In this document: in pieces, positions 6,470 through 11,188 of the stretch
Position numbering within the stretch: the first letter of the stretch is position 1
Layout of the letters: each line of letters begins with the position of its first letter
Source: Wenzhouxiangella sp.
Lineage (GTDB): Bacteria; Pseudomonadota; Gammaproteobacteria; Xanthomonadales; Wenzhouxiangellaceae
Direction of reading: 5' to 3'
Length of the DNA: 11,188 nucleotides
Assembly: GCA_007121485.1 (NCBI GenBank)
Contig: SKKM01000311.1
Coordinates: 1 to 11,188, forward strand
Notes under the pieces: model-generated
Databases searched by the model: none
Told to the model about the DNA's origin: nothing
The model's input: only the letters and a program-made list of their open reading frames with translations
Position numbers and translations under genes: made by a program

Positions 6470-7818
6470 TCTTCCCCCTTGACGAAGCGCTGCGGCGCGT
6501 TGCCGAAGCCCTTGTTGCTCATGAACACCACGTGGTCCCCGGGACGGACGGCGTCGCGCAGATCCTTCAGCAGGTTGCTGATCTGGCGCCGCGGACGGCC
6601 CTGGCCGTCGAGCTTGGCCAGGATTTCGCCCGGATCCCAGTCCATGGCGTCGTTGGTCTTGAACCAGACATGGTCGGCCGCGGCCAGGGCCGGCGCCAGT
6701 TCATTGACGTGGTAGCCGCCGCGCATGGTGTTGCTGGCCGGCTCCAGCGCGACCAGGATGCGCGCCCCGCCGATGCTGCGGCGCAGGCCTTCGAGGGTCA
6801 GGCGGATGGCCGTGGGGTGATGGGCGAAATCATCGTAGACGCGCGCGCCGTTGACCTCGCCGAGGAACTCCAGGCGACGCTTGACGCCCTGGAACTCGGC
6901 CAGCGCGGCGGCCGCCGCGGCTGGCGCCACGCCGACCGCGTCGGCCGCGGCCAGGGCGGCCAGCGCGTTCATGGCGTTGTGGCGCCCGGTCAAGGGCCAC
7001 TGGAGTTCGGCGACCCGCTCGCCGGCGCGATGAAAGACCAGTTGACGGCCGGCCGGCTCGGCCAGCTCGACCTGCCAATCGCCTTCCTCGCCCGTGCCGA
7101 AGCGGGTCAGCCGGCTCCAGCAGCCGCGCTCGAGCACGCTCTTCAGCGCGTTGTCGTCGCCGTTGACGACGATGGTGGCGTTGCCGGCAATGGTGCGCAC
7201 GAAATGGTGAAACTGCTGCTGGATGGCGGCCAGGTCGCTGTAGATGTCGGCGTGGTCGAATTCGAGGTTGTTGAGGATGGCCACGCTGGGCCGGTAATGG
7301 ACGAACTTGGCGCGCTTGTCGAAGAAGGCGGTGTCGTATTCGTCGGCCTCGACCACGAACAAGTCCTCGCCGCTGCGGGCCGAGACGCCGAAGTTGTTCG
7401 GCAGCCCGCCGATCAGAAAACCAGGCTCAAGCCCGGCGTGTTCGAGGATCCAGGCCAGCATGCTCGCGGTAGTGGTCTTGCCGTGCGTGCCGGCCACGGC
7501 CAGTACGCGGCGCCCTGCCAGGTAGTTTTCGCCCAGCCAGCCGGGCCCGGAGGCGAAAGGCAGTCGGTCGTTGAGGATGCGCTCGATGCACGGATTGCCG
7601 CGGCTGAGCGCGTTGCCGATCAACACCAGGTCCGGTGTCGAATCCAGGACCGCCGGATCATAGCCTTCGGTCAATTCGATGCCCAGAGCCTCAAGCTGGC
7701 TGCTCATGGGCGGATAGACGTTCTGGTCCGATCCGCTGACCTCGTGACCGTCGGCGCGCGCCAGTGCTGCCAAGCCGCCCATAAAGGTGCCGCAGATGCC
7801 AAGAATATGAATTTTCAC
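6466..7818 (-). CDS. mpl: UDP-N-acetylmuramate:L-alanyl-gamma-D-glutamyl-meso-diaminopimelate ligase Mpl
   Basis: Mpl joins tripeptide released from old murein to UDP-MurNAc in the cytoplasm, using ATP, which recycles cell wall. The 450-residue product matches the family's length (about 455). It carries the N-terminal nucleotide-binding GICGTFMGG (8-15), the ATP loop GTHGKTTT (110-117), VVEADEYDTAFFDKR, NLEFDHADIY, and the FAHHPTAI segment of Mur ligases. The GICGTFM start and FAHHPTAI set Mpl apart from MurC. The start is GTG at 7818. It overlaps the upstream gene's stop as GTGA (7815-7818), and its own stop overlaps the next start as ATGA, so three genes form a tight operon. Confidence 0.97.
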   Translation of the reverse strand: MKIHILGICGTFMGGLAALARADGHEVSGSDQNVYPPMSSQLEALGIELTEGYDPAVLDSTPDLVLIGNALSRGNPCIERILNDRLPFASGPGWLGENYLAGRRVLAVAGTHGKTTTASMLAWILEHAGLEPGFLIGGLPNNFGVSARSGEDLFVVEADEYDTAFFDKRAKFVHYRPSVAILNNLEFDHADIYSDLAAIQQQFHHFVRTIAGNATIVVNGDDNALKSVLERGCWSRLTRFGTGEEGDWQVELAEPAGRQLVFHRAGERVAELQWPLTGRHNAMNALAALAAADAVGVAPAAAAAALAEFQGVKRRLEFLGEVNGARVYDDFAHHPTAIRLTLEGLRRSIGGARILVALEPASNTMRGGYHVNELAPALAAADHVWFKTNDAMDWDPGEILAKLDGQGRPRRQISNLLKDLRDAVRPGDHVVFMSNKGFGNAPQRFVKGEE

Positions 7819-8312
7819 AGAGGCCCCGCCACGCTGCTGATGATGCCGAAAGACAGAACGAAAAGTAGCATGGCCACTGCGAGCCCGGCGGCAAAGCTGG
7901 TGTCCAGGGCATGACGCCAGATGTGGGCATCAACCACGAACGACCAGAAAAACACCAGCAGGCTGATGATGATCACCGGCGCGGCCGGCTCGCCGCCGGT
8001 ATCGAAGCCCAACGGCAAGGTAATCATTGACAGCAAGGCGCTGGTGCCAAACAGCGCGCTCAGGGTCTGTTCCCAGCGGCTGGCCCGGTCTCGCAGCTTG
8101 AGAACGATCCACACCAACACCAGAGGCAGCCCGGTGGCCAGCAGCAGCACGGCGGTCGGATTGTCCGGGGTGCGACCGATATTCAGGCTGAGTGCAGCGA
8201 TCAAAACGTATAAGCTCAGGCAGGCCAGAAGGACGCTGCGCCCGGCTGGCAGATCCTGCGGGCCGCGCCGCAGCAGGACGATATCAATCAAACGCGCAAA
8301 CAGAGAACTCAT
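7815..8312 (-). CDS. Conserved hydrophobic membrane protein upstream of mpl
   Basis: A 165-residue protein of unknown function. After a short basic amphipathic N-terminus containing ALLRRGPQD-like sequence (LLRRGPQDLPAG, 13-24), there are about five hydrophobic segments (around 25-44, 53-72, 84-102, 111-128 and 138-163). Small gaps hold DTGGEPAAP (104-112) and DAHIWRH (128-134). It may belong to the broad Yip1-like group of small polytopic proteins, but this is a guess. I chose ATG 8312 because it leaves the conserved-looking MSSLFARLID start. A GTG at 8402 would add 30 residues antisense to the TusA gene. No strong ribosome site precedes 8312. The 4-bp overlap with mpl suggests a linked envelope role. 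Confidence 0.75.
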   Translation of the reverse strand: MSSLFARLIDIVLLRRGPQDLPAGRSVLLACLSLYVLIAALSLNIGRTPDNPTAVLLLATGLPLVLVWIVLKLRDRASRWEQTLSALFGTSALLSMITLPLGFDTGGEPAAPVIIISLLVFFWSFVVDAHIWRHALDTSFAAGLAVAMLLFVLSFGIISSVAGPL

Positions 8313-8328
8313 GGACGACAATCTTGGC

Positions 8329-8332
8329 AGGA
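8329..8332 (+). promoter_or_regulatory. Shine-Dalgarno deciding the GTG start of the TusA-family gene
   Basis: AGGA ends 7 bases before GTG 8340 and supports that start. It lies within the 27 bases separating this gene's start from the divergent membrane-protein start. Confidence 0.55.
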
Positions 8333-8339
8333 TGCGCTG

Positions 8340-8618
8340 GTGAGCGGGACTCGGGAAATCGACGAATACACAGCCGATGCGGTGCTCGATGTGCGTGGCC
8401 ACGAATGCCCGGTGCCGGCAACCGAGGCGCGCAAGCGCCTCGATGACATGGCGCCGGGCCGCGTTCTTGAAGTCATCACTACCGACCCCCTGGCCGCGGT
8501 TGATCTACAGATTCTATGCGATCGTTGTGGGCACGCGGTACTGGCCACCCGCGAGTCCGCCGACGGATTGACGGTGTGGATTCGGGTCAGTCCAGGGCAT
8601 CCACCAGACGCTGGTTGA
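8340..8618 (+). CDS. TusA-family sulfurtransferase-like protein
   Basis: A 92-residue cytoplasmic protein with the TusA/YeeD/YedF signature: LDVRGHECPVPATEARKRL (16-34), with the persulfide-carrying cysteine at C23 in the CPxP motif. It also has the usual MAPGRVLEV and TTDPLAAVDL stretch. TusA proteins relay sulfur, for example to 2-thiouridine tRNA synthesis, molybdenum cofactor or sulfur oxidation; which applies here is unknown. Two further cysteines form CDRC (C60, C63), more than E. coli TusA has at this place. The start is GTG 8340. Its start is 27 bases from the divergent membrane-protein start, so the two promoters probably lie inside each other's coding regions. Its last 32 bases overlap the adk 3' end in antisense. 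Confidence 0.9.
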   Translation: MSGTREIDEYTADAVLDVRGHECPVPATEARKRLDDMAPGRVLEVITTDPLAAVDLQILCDRCGHAVLATRESADGLTVWIRVSPGHPPDAG

Positions 8619-9147
8619 TGGTCTCGATGTCGCCGATGCCGTTGACTTCGACCAGAAGGCCGCGTTCGCCGTAATACCCGGTCACCGGGGCGGTCTGCTG
8701 GTGATAGACGGACAAGCGGTTGCGCACGACGGCTTCGGTATCGTCCGAGCGGCCTTCTTCAGCCGCCCGCTTGGCCAGGCGCTGCACGATCTGCTCTTCG
8801 TCGACGGTCAGCTCCAGCGCCTTGTCGACCGGCTGTCCGAGTCGCGCCAACAGCTCATCGAGCGCCTCGGCCTGAACCAGGTTGCGCGGGAAGCCGTCGA
8901 GAATGTAACCGTCGGCAATATCGGGCTGACCCAGACGTTCCTCGATCAGGCCCAGCACCAGCTCATCGGAAACCAGCTCACCGGCGTCCATGGCCGCCTT
9001 GGCCTTCAGTCCCAGTGGCGTGCCCGCCTTGACCGCGGCGCGCAGCAGGTCACCCGTGGAGATGTGCGGAACCTGCAGGCGCTCCTTGAGCAGCGCGGCC
9101 TGGGTGCCCTTGCCCGAGCCGGGCGGTCCGAGAAGTACGATACGCAT
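8587..9147 (-). CDS. adk: Adenylate kinase (short-LID type)
   Basis: Adenylate kinase interconverts ATP plus AMP with two ADP and is essential for nucleotide balance. The 186-residue product has the P-loop GPPGSGKGT (7-15), STGDLLR (30-36) for AMP binding, DGFPRN (84-89) and the VVRNRL helix (140-145). The LID is a short loop (AAEEG, 128-132) in place of the roughly 27-residue LID of the 214-residue E. coli enzyme, with no zinc cysteines; short-LID enzymes occur in Xanthomonadales and some other bacteria. Start is ATG 9147. The mRNA before it is pyrimidine-rich with no Shine-Dalgarno. The gene is divergent from pfp, its partner in energy metabolism. Confidence 0.97.
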   Translation of the reverse strand: MRIVLLGPPGSGKGTQAALLKERLQVPHISTGDLLRAAVKAGTPLGLKAKAAMDAGELVSDELVLGLIEERLGQPDIADGYILDGFPRNLVQAEALDELLARLGQPVDKALELTVDEEQIVQRLAKRAAEEGRSDDTEAVVRNRLSVYHQQTAPVTGYYGERGLLVEVNGIGDIETINQRLVDALD

Positions 9148-9215
9148 GGTGAAGGTTGGAGGTCAGCGCCCGATGTAAAAAGACAAGCCGATAAAGCTAA
9201 CCGCAGCGGGGCAGG

Positions 9216-9244
9216 GTGTCAAATGAGATCGTCGGCGGTAGACT
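9216..9244 (+). promoter_or_regulatory. Putative pfp promoter
   Basis: GTGTCA (9216-9221) and TAGACT (9239-9244) are separated by 17 bases, each matching the sigma70 consensus at 4 of 6 positions. Transcription would begin near 9251, giving a leader of about 33 bases to the ATG at 9284. Confidence 0.4.
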
Positions 9245-9283
9245 GGACCCAATTCGGCACCGGGACGGCCCCGCAACATCGAT

Positions 9284-10549
9284 ATGGACACCAAGCCCAG
9301 GAACATCCTCTATGCCCAGTCCGGCGGTGTGACGCCGGTGATCAATGCCAGCGCCGCCGGCGTGATCGCGGCGGCGCGCGCCAGCGGACGGGTCGGCCGC
9401 GTGCTCGCTGCACGCAACGGCATCCTCGGCGCGCTGACCGAGGATCTGATCGACACCGCCCAGTTCAGCGACCAGGAATTGCAAAGACTCGAACAGACGC
9501 CCGGCGGCATTTTCGGCTCTTGCCGCTACAAGCTCAAGAGCCTGGATGACAACCGCCGCGAATACGAGCGGCTGGTCGAGGTGTTCAAGGCCCACGAGAT
9601 TGACTGCTTTCTTTACAACGGTGGCAACGACTCGGCCGACACCGCGCTCAAGGTCTCGCAGATCAGCCGCGAGATGGGCTTCGAGATCCAGTGCATCCAC
9701 ATCCCCAAGACCATCGACAACGATCTGGAAGGCACCGACAACTCGCCCGGCTTCGGTTCGGTGGCCAAGTACGTCGCCGTCTCGATCCTTGAAGCCAGCC
9801 TGGACGTCCAGTCCATGGCCTCGACCTCGACCAAGGTCTTTGTGCTTGAGGTCATGGGCCGGCATGCCGGCTGGATCGCCGCGGCCGGTGGCCTGGCCCG
9901 GCGGCAGGCCGGTGACCCGCCGCACGTCATCCTGTTTCCGGAAATCGCTTTCGACGAGGATCGCTTCCTGGCTGCGGTGCGCCAGGCGGTCGAGACGCAC
10001 GGCTATTGCTCGGTGGTGGTTTCGGAGGGCGTGCGCAATGGCGAAGGCCAATTCCTGGCCGATGCCGGCACCACCGACGCCTTCGGCCACCGCCAGCTCG
10101 GCGGGGTCGCCCCCACCGTGGCCGGACTGATCAAGCAGCGGCTGGGCTACAAGTACCACTGGGCGGTCAGCGACTACCTGCAGCGCTCGGCCCGCCATAT
10201 TGCCTCACAAACAGACCTAGACCAGGCTCGCGCCGTGGGCGAGGCGGCCGTTGACTTGATCCTGGCCGGAGAACACGGCGTACTGGCCGGCATCGTGCGT
10301 GAATCCAGTAATCCTTATCGCTGGAGCATCCGGCCGGTGCCTCTGGATCAGGTTGCCAACCACGAAAAGAAGATGCCGCGGGAGTTCATCAGTGAGGACG
10401 GCTTCGGCATCACCGAGGCTTGCCGGCGCTACCTGCAGCCGCTGATTGCCGGCCAGGCTTATCCCGATTACAGCGCCGATGGCTTGCCGGACTACCTGCG
10501 CAAGGGCTTGAAAAGCCTGCCCCGCCGTTTGCCCGGGTTCGAAGTCTGA
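9284..10549 (+). CDS. pfp: 6-phosphofructokinase, probably pyrophosphate-dependent
   Basis: This enzyme phosphorylates fructose 6-phosphate, and with PPi as donor the reaction is reversible between glycolysis and gluconeogenesis. The 421-residue protein begins with the phosphate-binding NILYAQSGGVTPVINAS (7-23). It has NGGNDSADT (112-120), PKTIDNDL (141-148, catalytic D145), MGRHAGW (191-197) and SEGVRNGEG. ATP-dependent enzymes have GGDG at 113-116. Here an Asp (D116) fills the glycine position, which normally blocks ATP and marks PPi use. The preceding Asp is replaced by Asn (N115), as in some GGND-type PFPs. The length also fits PFP better than the 320-residue ATP-PfkA. Start is ATG 9284 with no good Shine-Dalgarno. 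Confidence 0.93.
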   Translation: MDTKPRNILYAQSGGVTPVINASAAGVIAAARASGRVGRVLAARNGILGALTEDLIDTAQFSDQELQRLEQTPGGIFGSCRYKLKSLDDNRREYERLVEVFKAHEIDCFLYNGGNDSADTALKVSQISREMGFEIQCIHIPKTIDNDLEGTDNSPGFGSVAKYVAVSILEASLDVQSMASTSTKVFVLEVMGRHAGWIAAAGGLARRQAGDPPHVILFPEIAFDEDRFLAAVRQAVETHGYCSVVVSEGVRNGEGQFLADAGTTDAFGHRQLGGVAPTVAGLIKQRLGYKYHWAVSDYLQRSARHIASQTDLDQARAVGEAAVDLILAGEHGVLAGIVRESSNPYRWSIRPVPLDQVANHEKKMPREFISEDGFGITEACRRYLQPLIAGQAYPDYSADGLPDYLRKGLKSLPRRLPGFEV

Positions 10550-10550
10550 T

Positions 10551-10570
10551 CGGCCCGGCGGGCGGGGCCG
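10551..10570 (+). terminator. GC hairpin just after pfp
   Basis: CGGCCC (10551-10556) can pair with GGGCCG (10565-10570) around an 8-base loop, beginning two bases after the pfp stop. No T-run follows directly (only TTTGTT about 10 bases later), so it is a weak terminator candidate or a 3' stabilising structure. Confidence 0.35.
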
Positions 10571-10604
10571 CTCGACGCCGTTTGTTCATCCGGACCGCAC
10601 AGGT

Positions 10605-10657
10605 CTTAAAAAAACCTTAATTTCGTCGTTGAAAGGGGTAAAGGCCGGGGCTATACT
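10605..10657 (+). promoter_or_regulatory. Sigma70 promoter with UP-like element for the TonB-dependent receptor
   Basis: TTGAAA (10629-10634) and TATACT (10652-10657) are 17 bases apart, each 5 of 6 to consensus. Immediately upstream, 10605-10624 is an A/T-rich tract with a run of seven A, standing out from the GC-rich surroundings. It lies where an UP element would contact the RNA polymerase alpha subunit (about -59 to -39). Predicted start of transcription is near 10664. Confidence 0.72.
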
Positions 10658-10675
10658 CCATGAATGTTTCCAGCC

Positions 10676-10681
10676 AAGGTG
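10676..10681 (+). promoter_or_regulatory. Ribosome site deciding the TonB-receptor start
   Basis: AAGGTG sits 8 bases before ATG 10690. The other in-frame ATG, at 10660, would lie before the predicted transcription start and directly after the -10 box, so 10690 is preferred. Confidence 0.6.
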
Positions 10682-10689
10682 TTACCGAA

Positions 10690-11188
10690 ATGACGGAAAG
10701 TTCTAACAAGATCATGTTCCGCAGCTCGCTGCTTGCCGCAGCCATCGCTGCCAGCCTTTACGGCGTTCAGGGCTGGGCCCAGGACGAAGCCGAAGAGGAC
10801 GAAGACGCACCGGCGGTGACCGAAATCACCGACCGCGTGACGGTCACCGGGTCGCTGCTGCGCCGTGACGAGTTCACTTCGGCTGCCCCGTTACAGATCA
10901 TTACAGCCGACACCCAGGTTCAGCTTGGCCAGGTCGACACCGCTGAATTCCTGCAGCGCTCCAGCATCGCCGCGGGTGCCACTCAGATCAACAACCAGTT
11001 TGCCGGTTTCGTGGTCGAGGGTGGCACCGGTGTCAACACCGTCTCCCTGCGCGGTCTGGGGCCGCAGCGCACGCTGGTCGTCCTGAACAATCGTCGCCCG
11101 GGTGCGGCCGGAACGCGCGGTCAGGTCGGTGCTTTCGACTTGAACGTGATTCCGTCCTCGATCATCCAGCGCGTCGAAATCCTGAAAG
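10690..11188 (+). CDS. TonB-dependent receptor, N-terminal part (cut by the window end)
   Basis: Outer-membrane active transporter; the first 166 codons are present and the reading frame runs off the window. It has a signal peptide (positive KIMFR, hydrophobic SLLAAAIAASLYGVQGWA, likely cut after AWA-like GWA at 28-30), an acidic linker (EAEEDEDA), and a TonB-box-like DRVTVTGSLL (48-57). The start of the plug domain follows: APLQIITADTQ (66-75), VSLRGLGPQRTLVVLNNRR (118-136) and FDLNVIPSSIIQRVEIL (149-165). The plug style matches large receptors common in Xanthomonadales and Caulobacterales. The substrate cannot be told without the barrel. An independent promoter precedes it, so it is not simply part of a pfp operon. 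Confidence 0.93.
   Translation, partial: MTESSNKIMFRSSLLAAAIAASLYGVQGWAQDEAEEDEDAPAVTEITDRVTVTGSLLRRDEFTSAAPLQIITADTQVQLGQVDTAEFLQRSSIAAGATQINNQFAGFVVEGGTGVNTVSLRGLGPQRTLVVLNNRRPGAAGTRGQVGAFDLNVIPSSIIQRVEILK

Noticed and set aside
6532..7914. 460-codon open frame on + opposite mpl
   Set aside because: Shadow of mpl; no family resemblance and composition set by the opposite strand's codons.
8313..8402. GTG 8402 as start of the membrane protein
   Set aside because: It would add 30 residues lying antisense to the TusA coding sequence with no membrane-protein character; ATG 8312 gives a more natural N-terminus.
9197..10198. 333-codon open frame on - opposite pfp
   Set aside because: Shadow frame; PFK motifs on + are unambiguous.
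10660..10689. ATG 10660 as start of the TonB receptor
   Set aside because: It lies three bases after the -10 box and before the predicted transcript start; ATG 10690 has a ribosome site.

Overview
The window looks like ordinary core chromosome of a high-GC gammaproteobacterium. The tsaD-folB-folK order, an mpl cluster beside a short-LID adenylate kinase and a PPi-type phosphofructokinase, and a long TonB-dependent receptor together point to the Xanthomonadales/Wenzhouxiangella neighbourhood. That placement is inferred from gene content and order, not from a search. I see no integrase, transposase, CRISPR array, tRNA or rRNA.

Layout. Positions 1-95 carry back-to-back promoter-like sequences. 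tsaD (t6A tRNA modification) follows and ends inside a G-rich heptamer repeat that forms a G-quadruplex motif. Next are folB, a 150-bp MITE-like inverted-repeat element, a divergent folK-type gene, and an isochorismatase-family hydrolase, all on +. An HSDL2-like short-chain dehydrogenase lies on -. It is divergent from a 680-residue DedA/PAP2-like/LssY_C membrane fusion on +, with two GC-rich hairpins between them. The 3' end of the fusion gene runs 80 bp into the convergent end of a three-gene minus-strand operon: a conserved membrane protein, mpl, and a stand-alone LON substrate-binding-domain protein, joined by 4-bp start/stop overlaps. A TusA-family gene (+) starts 27 bp from the membrane-protein gene and overlaps adk (-) tail to tail by 32 bp. 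pfp (+) diverges from adk. The window closes with the first 166 codons of a TonB-dependent receptor behind a good sigma70 promoter with an AT-rich UP-like element.

How the genes relate. folB and folK supply consecutive steps of tetrahydrofolate synthesis. mpl recycles murein tripeptide. adk and pfp belong to adenylate balance and PPi-linked glycolysis or gluconeogenesis. The DedA fusion is probably an envelope lipid protein. I found no new multi-gene defence or biosynthetic system. The most unusual items are the PAP2-like domain of the DedA fusion, in which every catalytic residue appears replaced; the inverted-repeat element, whose two arms differ at exactly one base per 10-bp unit; the G-quadruplex motif over the tsaD stop; and the HPPK with an altered pterin/phosphate loop.
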